Assembly: GCA_024500155.1 (NCBI GenBank)
Contig: CM044874.1
Span: forward strand, 43,842,384-43,906,383
Length of the DNA stretch: 64,000 nt
Source: Chenopodium formosanum
Taxonomy: Eukaryota; Streptophyta; Magnoliopsida; Caryophyllales; Amaranthaceae
Reading direction: 5' to 3'
Shown: piece after piece, positions 10,361-20,423 of the stretch
Layout: each line of letters starts with the position of its first letter
Position numbering within the stretch: the stretch's first letter is position 1
Program-made: the position numbers and the translations under genes
The notes under the pieces: generated by a model
What the model was told of the DNA's origin: nothing
Database searches by the model: none
The model's input: the letters and a program-made list of their open reading frames with translations, nothing else

Positions 10361-10635
10361 CCCACATGCCTTAGCAGCTTTCTGTGCTCGATAAAATTTT
10401 CCAGTTTCGCGCACTGTTATTTCAGCCCTAGTTGTGAAAGATATGTCTCAAATTTCCTACGTGTAAAATCCTATGTTTTTAACTCATTACGGATGGTCTT
10501 TCCAATGAGATCTTTTTTATGCATATAACAATAATGTTAATTAAAATTACGCACATGAAATACTTAGAACGTTTTGAGTCTCATCCACTCATTCTAAATC
10601 ATTGCCGAAACAAATTCAGGAATTAAAATAGAAAT

Positions 10636-10655
10636 CCTCCCCAGTGGAGTCGCCA
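10636..10655 (-). other. Primer binding site of B
   Basis: TGGCGACTCCACTGGGGAGG on the minus strand, five bases after the LTR end at 10661. It is identical to the PBS of A and E. Confidence 0.8.
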
Positions 10656-11814
10656 AAAACTGTAGGGAATAATTTAAAGCCTTTAAAATCCCACTAGCTT
10701 GAACCCCACTGTGATCATACACTAAAGTACGGTGGCGTCCAAAAGGGAAGAAGAAAGAGCAAAAGAGTCGCCAACAAGTTTTTTAAGGAACTTCTAAACC
10801 ATTCACGAGGTGAAGGTTACACCCCTTAACGATCCAAGAGATCGTCAACTCCATAAGGTCTAGAACCAAATAAGGGTTCGGGGATGAAGGTACAAATCCA
10901 ACCTAAAAGAGATTGAACCTGCCCTAATAATAGGCCTCTACTTTATTCTGATCGTATTCATATGCGCTTTCTGATTAACATATATGCAATCAATAGGATT
11001 AACCCTAAACCTGTTTAATCTATCTTGGTTGAATATTAATGTACAAATAAATCTATTATTGGCGATCACTTGAAATATAATAACATTAACCCTAAAAAGA
11101 TTATTAATTATCTTATTAAGTGTGATTACAAGTACAAATTCCCTTTAAACATGCATAAAAGTGTGATCAAGCAATAACAATAAATTTAATCAAGCAACAT
11201 AATAAATAATAAATCATGAATAATAAAATTATAATCATAATCATGTTCATGTTAATATTAAAACATAATAATAGCAAGATCCTAGGTATGATACTAACGA
11301 GATTAATAACAAAACCTAGCATGTCACTAAGCAATAAAAATCAAACCTTTAACCCTAGCATGATACTAACAATCATAAATATTAGGAAGAACATAGGAAG
11401 CATCGCAACAATCATATTTAATATTAAAGTTACCCTAGACATGATACTAGAAATATCATAACAACAATGTAAACATGATTTCTACATCAATAATATCAAT
11501 TAAAACCAATTAAAGTACTTACTTTGATGCTTTGTACCTCTTTCTAATAACAAAAGACACACGTTAGTAACTTCAAGGAAAATAATAAACAAAACAATCA
11601 AATTAAATAATTGAAAGAGAGATTTGGGACCAAACCCTCAGAAATTAAAACCTTTCACGTCTAGGGCGCAGGCAACTTCGAATATGGCTAGGTGTTTCTA
11701 GATCTAGTGAATGCGGAATTTTGTATGAGAAAACAAAGTTTGAAGAATGATGAATGAAAACAATTGGTGTATGAATGAATGTAGATGATGAATAAAAACG
11801 GAGTTTTTAATACG

Positions 11815-11829
11815 ATATTTATAAAGAAA
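11815..11829 (-). promoter_or_regulatory. LTR TATA box of B
   Basis: The minus strand reads CTTTATAAATATC. The GGCGCC word array begins about 58 bp upstream. Confidence 0.55.
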
Positions 11830-11882
11830 ATCAGCCAAAAGGATAAATTAAACAAAACAGAGTCTGACGCTCAGAAAACAGA

Positions 11883-12000
11883 GCTGGCGCCAACCCTGGC
11901 TAGCTGGCGCCAGGCACCAACACTAGCACCAGGCGCCAATAGCTAGCGCCAAGCGCCAGGCCTGGTGCAAGGCGCCAAGGCCTAGGGTTAGGCGCCAAGC
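11883..12000. repeat. U3 word array of B
   Basis: About a dozen GGCGCC-, AGCGCC- and GGCGCCAAG-type words in 118 bases, placed just upstream of the TATA box as in A, D and E. Confidence 0.85.
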
Positions 12001-12569
12001 CTTATTTTAACGCGTTTTCGAAAATCCGATAAGTTTACCGTATTGGAGGATAAAATCATATAATTTCTTCAAAAATGCTATTTCATTTTAATTAAAACTC
12101 TGAAAAGTCAACAAAAGTCAATTTATCAATGCTAATTGAATTAGGAATGAAAAGAACCTTCTAGAAGAATTTAGAAGACTAAAACCATTCCTAATTGCAT
12201 TAGGAATGATAAATCATATTAGGCCCTCCCCTAGATCATTGGGCCGTACATAAAGCTCAAACCGGGCCCAGTTTAGTAAATTGGTCATAACTTCCTCAAT
12301 ACTCATCGGAATTGGGCTTATAATATATCGTTGGAAAGGTCTTTGCAACCCTATCCAACTACACTACTATTGGACCCATATCATGGACCAACCAAACTGG
12401 ATTGGTTGTTTCCTTAAAATAAGTTTTCAAAAACAGAGAGAAGAGAAAAGAAATAAAAACTTTCCGCAACACTAGACTTTCCACACTTTCACTTCATTCG
12501 ATTATGATTCGACGTGAAAGGTACTCATCACTGGGTTTGGTTTTGGGGAGACACAAATGGGTATCTACT

Positions 12570-13145
12570 ATTACACTTATATCTATTAATAAAAGCGTTT
12601 ACAATAGCATCCCAAGTAGAGGTTTTCTCTTTGTCAAGGGAGAAGAACCATTGTTAGCAAACGGTTTCAAGAGATAAAGAAAACAAGGAATGAAAGACTT
12701 TCTTATCAATCCCCTTAATGTTCATTATAGTTTCAAAGGCTCTTAAGTGAAGGTAAGGATTATGTGTTGCCTTGAATTTTGGGATGTCATTGGCATTAAA
12801 CTTATGCGGAAGAAGTTCCTTGTCCACCAAGACCCCTTGTGAACTAATGCCTTGAAACTTATAATCACTAGATAGCTTGCTCAAGCTTTCTTGCATAAGG
12901 TCCATTTGTTGTTGCTTCACAAGGTCATTGATTTTGAGAGCTAAAGCCTTCAACGCCTCAATCACGTCAGTCAATTGACTCTTAAGTTCATTAACTTCCT
13001 CTTGAGTTGCCATTATCTTTTTAGCTTTCCTCTTTTGACGAATCGGTTTATCAAAAAGTAAGAATTGAATAAAAAGGTTGTCCTTGATTAATCGCCCTTC
13101 TCTCCTCGACCAAGTATTGTGGAAAAGGAATTTGGGGATATTCAT
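12570..13145 (-). pseudogene. gag: gag 5' part of fragment C
   Basis: ATG at 13145-13143 opens MNIPKFLFHNTWSRREG, then a lysine-rich segment and the coiled-coil-like MATQEEVNELKSQL, up to residue 163. There a TAA at 12656-12654 replaces the CAA of the family motif CQQWF. The frame resumes after it until B interrupts at 12570. The single C-to-T change and the insertion are the visible defects. The predicted role is a capsid protein of virus-like particles. Confidence 0.8.
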
Positions 13146-14148
13146 TGTTAATTATTTGACTCAAACTCTATTAAACATGCAATGGATGGAGGAAGTGAAG
13201 AAAGATGATGTAGATGGAGGGATATGGAGAATTAGGAATGGAACGTACCCCCAACTCAAATGACGGAAAATATCGACTCATGCATGAACCTAAGACATGG
13301 TCGTGGTGATATATACACAAAGTGTGCTAAGAATAGAGATTGTAAGGAGTGTAGGTGACATATTAAGACTCGTTTCATGACCATGTGGCTAGACTATGTG
13401 ACTAGACTCAAGCAAAGAATAAGTTAAGACTTTATGTATATGCATTAAACTGGACAGGTTGTAATATTTTAGTCATAACTTTTAATCTGTGACTGTGATT
13501 GGGATAAAACCAGCGCCAAATTAAAGATAAAACTCCCGGCTACAAATCCATAGGTTGTACGACTCATAGTTCTTCCTACAACCCCGTCTATGACCAAAAC
13601 AAGTTGACGCTTGTTCAGTATACGGGAATAAAAATCCGGGTTGACTTAAAGGGACTATAACTCGATTTTAGGTATATTTTTTTAGCTCAAATTAATTAAT
13701 TAATTGATTAATTAAAGTCCTTTAGTCATTAATTAGTTTATTTAGTCTTAACACAAGTCAAACAAACGGTTAGTAGAAAACACATAGAGTATGCACAACA
13801 AATAATGCACAATTAGTCAAGTAGGCACAATATGATGCAATGAAATTGCAACCTAACCATGGCTCTAGTTCTCTAAAGTTCGGGATATGGATTAGTCAAA
13901 GAGGGTCCATGGTTAATTGTCCGAATGCACCGCGCAGAAGCCTAACCGTAAAGGGTTGGCGCGAGTGGATGGGACACTGCGAGTTAAAAACTAGCTTCCA
14001 TGGTTTGGTGAATTCAACATTCTCGGATGTACCCTTTGTTGCACAGAGTGTTCAATCACGTTGATGGAGCATGAATTCCCTGAGGGTTATGTCCACATGT
14101 AGAAAACATATATATGGGTTTCTAAAAAATGAGAAAAACTCAATCAGG
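13146..14148 (-). other. Leader of fragment C
   Basis: Non-coding, about 1.0 kb, with a TTAA-type microsatellite near 13690-13717 and the same landmarks (GTCAAGTAGGCACAATATGA) as the B and E leaders. The word array is eroded here to a few AGCGCC remnants. Confidence 0.7.
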
Positions 14149-14239
14149 ATTTGGCTTTCAGGATTTAACCCTATTCCAATCTTTCTTCACTTCCTCCATC
14201 CATTGCATGTTGAATAAAGTTTGAGTCAAATAATTAACA

Positions 14240-16375
14240 ATGAATATTCCCAAATTCCTTTTCCACAGTACTTGGTCGAGGAGAGAAGGGCAATTAATCA
14301 AGGACAACCTCTTTATTCAAGTCTCACTTTTTGATAAACCAATTCGTCAAAAGAGGAAGACTAAAAAGATAATGGCAAGTCAAGAAGAGGTCAATGAACT
14401 TAGGAATCAATTGAATGACGTGACTGAGGTGTTAAAGGCTTTAACCCTCAAAATTGATGACCTTGTGAAGCAACAATAAATGAACCTTATGTAAGAAAGT
14501 TTGAGCAAGCTATCTAGTGACTATAAATTTCAGGGCATTAGTTCACAAGGGGTCTCGCTGGACAAGGAACTTCTTCCGCATAAGTTCAACGCCACTGGCA
14601 TCCCTAAATTCAAGGCAACAGATAACCCTTACTTTCATCTAAGAACTTTTGAAACTATAATGAGCATTAAGGGTATCGATAAGAAGGTTTTTCCCTCTCT
14701 GTTCTCACTATCTCTCGAGACCGTTTGCCAACAATGGTTCTTTTCTCTCGAGAAAGAATAAACCTTCACCTGGGAGTCCATAGCAAACGCTTTCATAGAT
14801 AGATATAAGTGCAACATCCAAGACGAAACAGACCATAGACAACTCGAGATGTTAAAACAAAAAGAAAACAAAGGGTTCACTTCTTTCTTCAACAAATGGA
14901 AGGAAACTTCTGCTAATATGGTCAAGGCTCCTATCGATAAAGAATTTGTGAGGATGTTTATCAAGAATCTCCAAGGGAAGTATTCATAGCACTTAAAGTA
15001 CCAACACAATTTTAATACTTTCAAGGCTGTCTATAATATAGGCATTGACATTGAAGATGACCTTCTGAAAGATAATAGTGCGAGAGGAAAGAAGAACGAC
15101 CATCCTTCTTATTCCTCTCCCATTAATGAAGTACATGCTACGAACACCTCTAAATCGCGAATCTAAAGGTCAAAAAGAGTGTTCACCCCACTTGGCATGA
15201 GTTATGAAACAACTTTCGAGAAGCTACATAAAAAAGGACTAGTCATGCCCATAGGGCCCATCGAAGATCCAGTTCCAGAAGCCAGGCCACCCAAGTGGAA
15301 CCCTAATAAGCACTGCAAATATCACCAAGGAAAAGGTCACAACACTGAGGTGTGTTGGAAACTCAAATAAGCTATTCAAGATCTGATCGATAACAATGAA
15401 ACTTCCGAAATTCTAGCCATCGAAAGAGATCAAACATCCTTCGATCCATCACTTCTTATCACACATGTAGGAGAGCCCATGATCGAGACAACTTATATAA
15501 CCTCTCTCGATGAAGTGGGCATGATTGGGGAGGGAAGACTCGTCAAGTCTAAAAGAGGACGTTCAAAAACTGCAAGATGTCGTTGCCATGCTCTTGAACG
15601 TGGTAGAAGGATTAGCAAATCGGGTGATGGTCATTAAACAAAATTCTCGCCAAGGGTTTAATGAGGAACTCAATGCTCCTAAGCCACGGGCAAAACGGAC
15701 CATTGAAGAATACACACCAATAGGAATGACTTACAATGAAGCTTTTGACTGTCTTCACGATCAAGGTCATATTCACTCCATTGGTCCTAGTCAAGACCCT
15801 CCACCTCAAAAACGTTTTCCCAATTGGGATCCAAATTCCTATTGTCAATACCATAGAGGTCGCGGTCACATTACCGAAAAATGTCTCGCCCTCAAGGATC
15901 GTGTTCAAGACTTCATTTATTCAAATCTCCTTCATGTTCCTCCGTGTGACAAGAAGGCCAAGATTAGTAACGATAGTAATAGTGGTTGTAAAGGGAAGAA
16001 GAACGACTATCCTTCTTCTTCCGAAAACACATACTCTAGTAACAGTGTTGGTACTTTCTACCTTAATGAGATCTTAGCCATGGATAATCAAGGATTTAGA
16101 AAGCAACAAAAAAAAGGATTTTACCCCTATTGGATTTAGCTACGATGATGCTTTCGATCAACTCCATGCCAAGGGACTCATTACTCCTATTGGACCTCTT
16201 CAAGATCCCCCGCTTGAGAAGATATTGCCTAGTTGGAATCCAAATGTGCGTTGCAAGTACCATCAAGGTAGGGGTCATGCTACTGAGAGCTATTGGAAGC
16301 TAAAGGAGGCTATTCAACATTTGATTGATAATAGCAAGCTTTCCATACCTCGGGTTAACAAGAAGAGCGAGTGAT
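14240..16375 (+). pseudogene. gag: gag of element D with three nucleocapsid modules
   Basis: The start ATG at 14240 gives MNIPKFLFHSTWSRREG, as in C. In-frame stops follow at 14477, 14492, 14759, 14987, 15164 and 15368, with frame changes near 15530 and at an A-run (about 16106-16115). The capsid region holds SLETVCQQWFFSLE. Three modules follow, each made of an (F/Y)TP(I/L)G motif, about 45 residues and a zinc knuckle. Module 1 is at 15181-15370 (CKYHQGKGHNTEVC), module 2 at 15711-15920 (CQYHRGRGHITEKC) and module 3 at 16120-16330 (CKYHQGRGHATESY, last cysteine lost). A serine/asparagine-rich linker, SNSGCKGKKND, lies between modules 2 and 3. The gene is dead but its architecture is legible. 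Confidence 0.82.
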
Positions 16376-18177
16376 GATAAAGCAAACAACACAAGACAAG
16401 AGGCAAGCTTCAACGACGAAATTTCATGACATCATTTTTCTTTTTCTTTATTTACCCTTTCCCCAATAAGTCTAGCATAGGCACCTTTCTTTTCCCTTAG
16501 ATTAATTTTGTAGATTCTTTCTTTTCCCCTTTTTAATAAAATGAGCATTTATTTTCTTGCATATGATCATTTCATCACAAAACAAAAGGAAAAAAAAAAC
16601 GCCGAACTAAGCACGAGGTGTACCAATGATTTGAGGCACCCCTTGTAGCCACATCATATTACCTTTCACCTTTCTAATTTACAATCCTTTCTTCATAAAC
16701 CACTTTGAGCCTCGTTTAACGATAGACCTTTCATTTTTAAACCTACATCTACCTAACTTTGGGATGGGATGGTGTGTAACTTATGCAATTTTCAATTTCA
16801 TAAAAGCTTGAGTGACTTCAAAAGATAAAATAGCAAAAAAATAAGCAAAATAAAATAAATAAATAAAAGTGTACAAAAGGGCAAGTGTTCCAATGTCTTT
16901 CATATGAAAATGTCTTTGATAAGAACACGTCTCTGATTACGTCTCTTATCGAGTGCTCGGTACCGTGCCTGAGAAACATGCCAAGTGAGTGATAGACCGC
17001 ATGATCGGGATTTCCCACACTCATATAAATAAAAATAAATGATATAGCAAAAAAAAAAAAAAAAGAGAAAAAAGAAGCAAGCCTCAAGCATAAAAATATA
17101 AAAATTCAAAATCAAGGTTGCACACCTAGGGGGCTTATCTAGGGTCTTGAGCCTTTTATCCCCTTCTTCTTCAACCTTTAGCCTAACCACGTTACAACCC
17201 TTAAAAAGACCTTTTTGATGTATACACACTTGTGCGAGGTTTGGTTAGAGCTACGTTCGGCCTAATTCCTAACGGATATGTAGGAAACCTCACATCGAGG
17301 TGCGACCGTAATAAAAATGCATTCATATTCAAATTCACACACTTACACCATGATCATATCAAGGGATCTCCTATGCTCATCCCTATCCATGTAGAGCTAG
17401 ACTTGGGGGCTTGATCCTTACATTATTAGCTTACCTAGCCTAAGAGTCACCACCATTTGACTCGTTTAAAAAAATAATATCTTTCTACACACTTAGCCCT
17501 TGCGGCATAACTTTAGAATGACTTTCACACACTGCACAGATACATGACCAAATATACTTTCCCTTAGGAACCCTTTGTCATGAAATCTTAACATAACGTT
17601 GAAGCATGCCTTGTCATATAAACATCACTCATTAATCATAATTGTCATTGCATCACGAAGTATGAAGTGCTTAGCCTCCGTGTCTAAGTTACCCAAATAC
17701 TTTCATCATTGAGTCAACCATCGAGATAGCCTAGGATGGATTAATCCTTGCACCTCGAGAGATACTATAAAATGACATTTGACTAAGCTCATTCAACATG
17801 CCTTCAAACATCGATTCTTTTTTTTGCGTCTTTCTTTTTCGGGAGAAAGTCGGTACCCTCCACAAAAATGACGGAAAATTTTTACTTTTTTGCATTTTCG
17901 AGTCGCACGATCATATTACAATGCACACACGAGTCATGTACACATTGAGTCATGTCGTGTCATATCACCTTGATTTGAGTCTAACACATGTGTCAAACAC
18001 TTTGAGTCGAGTCAACCTCGAGTCAATCACAGCGAGTCGAGTTTATACCTTGAGTCGTGTCAAGTCAATAAGTTGAGTCAACGCTAAGCCTTAGGTCAAC
18101 CCTAAAATAATTAAAGAAATTGGCAAAGTCCTATAGTCAAAAATAAATACAAGTGCAGCAGAATAGGGAAGACCCTA
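16376..18177 (+). other. Conserved non-coding 3' region of D
   Basis: About 1.8 kb after gag with no supported reading frame. It matches E (about 24000-25930) in inverted orientation along its length, for example the block around the GGTACCGTGCCTGAG motif at 16960-16975. It includes A/T runs and, at 17930-18090, a run of GAGTC/GACTC words (GTGTCAAACACTTTGAGTCG). Conservation between two decayed copies suggests a cis function in the family. Confidence 0.6.
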
Positions 18178-18285
18178 CTCCAGCGCCAGACGAAAACATC
18201 TAGCGTCTGGCAACAGTTTTTAGCGCCTGGCGATAGATCCCAGTGTCTGGTGACAGAGCCAATTCTTGGCGCCAGAGATGTTTCA
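18178..18285. repeat. AGCGCC/GGCGCC word array in 3' region of D
   Basis: Words AGCGCCAGAC, AGCGTCTGG, GCGCCTGGCGA and TTGGCGCCAGA occur at short intervals. The counterpart in E is at 23855-23950. Confidence 0.7.
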
Positions 18286-18595
18286 GCAGCAACGAAGCTC
18301 GAAGCCTTTCAGAAAGATGATTTCGACCTCGTACAACAAATTCGGGTTCCTTGGTACGCCAGTTAGCCCCTATAAGCAATTTGACATGATTAAATAGTCG
18401 GTTTGATTAAAATCGCAATAAGTGATCGACCTGACGAAAGATCGTCTCACTTAGCTTAAAGCGCCTAAGCATTGGCTCATCACAGACATAATGGATCACA
18501 AGCAGCAAACCACCGACGCACTGGCATAACGGAAGAAAAGTTCAAGCGAGCTTTAGAGATCGACAAGCGTTGGTCTTCAAAAAATTTTCTTTGGA

Positions 18596-18880
18596 ATATT
18601 ATCGCAATAAGCATTCAAACTCTTTTGTTCAGAGACGCGTGGACAATCCTTTTAAGCTCTTTTGTTCAGAGACGCGTGGACAATCCTTTCAAAGCTCTTT
18701 TGTTCAGAGACTCGTGGACATATCATTCAAAAGCTCTTTGTTCAGAGACGCGTGGACTTATCATCAAGCTCTTTTACTCCAGAGACGCATGGGCATATTA
18801 TTCAGAAGCTCTTTGTTCTGAGACGCGTGGACATATCCAAAAAAAAGAAGCTCTTTGTTCAGAGACGAGTGAACATCAAA
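18596..18880 (+). repeat. Tandem array of about 35-40-bp units in 3' region of D
   Basis: Seven to eight degenerate units share AAGCTCTTTTGTTCAGAGAC followed by GCGTGGACAATCC or GCGTGGACATATC. The array lies about 0.5 kb before the 3' LTR. The corresponding site of E carries an unrelated array. Confidence 0.85.
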
Positions 18881-18924
18881 ACAGCAAGATGGTGTTCCAT
18901 AGATTGTGGAGAGTTGTCAAAAAC

Positions 18925-19115
18925 AACTGAAGGCGATTTCAAGCGAAGTTGTCTTCGATCATATTCCCTTAGACATGGAAGATGGTCACAAAGCGGAAGA
19001 GGATTGTTTCAAGCGAAGCAATCTTCGATAGTTTTCCCTTGGACGTGTAATATTATCAAAACGGAAGAGGATCGTTTCAAGCGAAGCAATCTTCAATATT
19101 GGAAGCAGTTTAAAG
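18925..19115 (+). repeat. Second short tandem array in 3' region of D
   Basis: Three degenerate units of about 60-65 bases share TTTCAAGCGAAGCAATCTTC and a following TTCCCTTGGACGTG part. Confidence 0.65.
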
Positions 19116-19380
19116 CGTAGCGGTTTTCAAGCGGGATGGCATTCTCTTAGCAGAAGGTCATCAAAACAAAAAAGCAACAGTAAATTTGTTACTCTTCAAA
19201 GATGTGTGTTCGACGGTGCAAGATACGCGTTTCTTAACTCTCTTATCTGTTTAACTAACGCTAGTTTGCAGGTATTGGCGTTATAAGAGTGATTTAGGAT
19301 CGCAGAACAATCTGAATCATTCTCAATCCCTATCGATACTTTGACTTTTGTTTTCGAAACTCGCGTTTCACCAAACTCAG

Positions 19381-19396
19381 TCAAAGTGGGGGCTTC
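19381..19396 (+). other. Polypurine tract of D
   Basis: AAAGTGGGGGCTTC directly precedes the TGTAGACACC start of the 3' LTR. The same tract stands next to the 3' LTR of E on the minus strand. Confidence 0.7.
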
Positions 19397-19905
19397 TGTA
19401 GACACCCATTTGTGTCTCCCCAAAACCAAACCCAGTGATGAGTACCTTTCACGTCGAATCATAATCGAATGAAGTGAAAGTGTGGAAAGTTTAGTGTTGC
19501 GGAAAGTTTTAATTTCTTTTCTCTTCTCTCTGTTTTTGAAAACCTATTTTAAGAAATCCAATCCAGTTTGTTTGGTCCATGATATGGGTCCAATAGTATT
19601 GTAGTTGTATAGGGTTTGAAAAGAGCTTTCCAACGATATATTATAAGCCCAATTCCGATGAATATTGAGAAAGTTATGGCCAAATTACTGAACTGGACCC
19701 GGTTTAAGCCTTATATGCGGCCCAATAATCTAGAGGAGGGCCTGATATGGATTTATCATTCCTAATGCAATTATGAACGGTTTTAGTCTTCTAGATTCTT
19801 CTAGAAGGTTCTTTTCATTCCTAATTTAATTAGCATCGATAAATTGACTTTTGTTGACTTTTTAGAGTTTTAATCAGAATCAAAGAACATTTTTGAGGAA
19901 AATAC
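19397..19905 (+). repeat. 3' LTR of D, first part
   Basis: Starts TGTAGACACCCATTTGTGTC after the PPT and is the reverse-oriented equivalent of the E and B LTRs. It stops at 19905, where minus-oriented LTR sequence begins. The remainder of this LTR is at 41791-42219, with a 53-base overlap between the two parts. Confidence 0.8.
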
Positions 19906-20195
19906 AAAATATTTCAAGCATTAATCCCCTATCTTGAACGCCACTGTGATCATACACTAAAGTACGGTGGCGTCCAAAGGGAAAGAAGATAAAGCAAAAG
20001 AGTCGCCAACAAGTTTTTTTAGGAAGTTGTAAACCGTTCACGAGGTGAAGGTTACACCCCTTAACGATCCAAGAGATCGTTAACTCCAATAAGGTCTTGA
20101 GCCAAATAGGGTTCTGGGATGAAGGTACAAATCCAACCTAGAAGAGATTGAACCTGCCCTAATAATAGGCCTCTACTTTATTCTGATCGTATTCA
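19906..20195 (-). repeat. LTR 3'-end fragment of an E-type copy
   Basis: About 290 bases matching the PBS-side end of the E LTR (AATATTTCAAGCATTAATCC onward) but lacking the terminal TGTAGGG. It is cut at about 20195. Confidence 0.7.
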
Positions 20196-20423
20196 TGTCC
20201 TTTAGTCATTAATCAGTTTATTTAGGCTTAATCAAGTCAAACAAATAGTTAGGAAAAACACATAGAATGTGCACAACAAATAATGCACAATTAGTCAAGT
20301 AGGCACAATATGATGCAATGAGTTTGCAACCTAACCATGGCTCTAGTTCTCTAAAGTTCGGGATATGGGTTAGTCAAAGAGGGTCCATGGTTAATTGTCC
20401 GAATGCACTGCGCGAAAGCCTAA
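20196..20423 (-). other. Leader fragment of an E-type copy
   Basis: About 230 bases matching the gag-side part of the E leader, fused to LTR sequence at about 20424. The PBS half of the leader is missing. Together with 19906-20195 this is a remnant of a second, tandem E-type copy that used the LTR at 20424-22368 as its 5' LTR. Confidence 0.65.

Larger units (their letters stand above)
9069..10635 (-). other. 5' leader of element B
   Basis: About 1.57 kb between PBS and gag without a credible reading frame. It holds two word arrays (9505-9606, 10243-10360) and a TTAA-type microsatellite (about 9711-9733), and it is closely similar to the leaders of C and E. Confidence 0.75.
4651..12569 (-). 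mobile_element. Element B: Ogre/Tat-like Ty3/gypsy retrotransposon, 5' part
   Basis: On the minus strand the order is 5' LTR (12569 to 10661), PBS (10655 to 10636), leader, gag, protease and the start of reverse transcriptase. There it is cut by element A at 4651; the remainder must lie left of the window. B's left LTR end abuts gag of fragment C at 12569/12570, so B inserted into C. The LTR, PBS and gag closely resemble those of the gag-only elements D and E, which makes B-type elements the natural source of their enzymes. B carries several inactivating changes. Confidence 0.82.
10661..12569 (-). repeat. 5' LTR of element B (about 1.91 kb)
   Basis: The inner end on the minus strand is CCCTACA at 10661. 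The outer end is a decayed form of TGTAGACACCC at 12569. It is clearly the same LTR family as E (39836-41790) and D. It contains a TATA box (11818-11825) and a word array starting 58 bp upstream of it. Confidence 0.85.
12570..14148 (-). mobile_element. Fragment C: 5' part of a B/E-type element (gag start and leader)
   Basis: On the minus strand a leader (about 14148 to 13146) is followed by the gag start. It is cut by B at 12570 and truncated at about 14148, before the PBS. The leader matches those of B and E. At 14148 it meets element D head-to-head through about 30 bases of unmatched sequence. Confidence 0.75.
12570..14840. repeat. Head-to-head inverted repeat of C and D gag starts
   Basis: The arm 12570-13215 (minus sense) and the arm about 14178-14840 (plus sense) both carry the last leader bases, the ATG and the gag N-terminal half. 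The roughly 960-base spacer is the leader of C. Confidence 0.75.
14180..19905 (+). mobile_element. Element D: gag-only Ty3/gypsy-type element (5' truncated)
   Basis: Plus strand: the end of the leader, gag (14240-16375), a 3.0-kb non-coding 3' region, a PPT and the start of the 3' LTR at 19397. The LTR is interrupted at 19905 and continues at 41791-42219 on the far side of the E/F block. There is no trace of RT, RNase H or integrase. E has the same layout, so this looks like an established non-autonomous family (comparable to TR-GAG elements) rather than a single deletion. The enzymes would have to come in trans from a B-type element. Confidence 0.78.

Noticed and set aside
18596..18880. Regular repeat-spacer look, CRISPR-like
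   Set aside because: Units are degenerate tandem repeats in a plant retrotransposon 3' region. No cas genes, and spacers are not unique.
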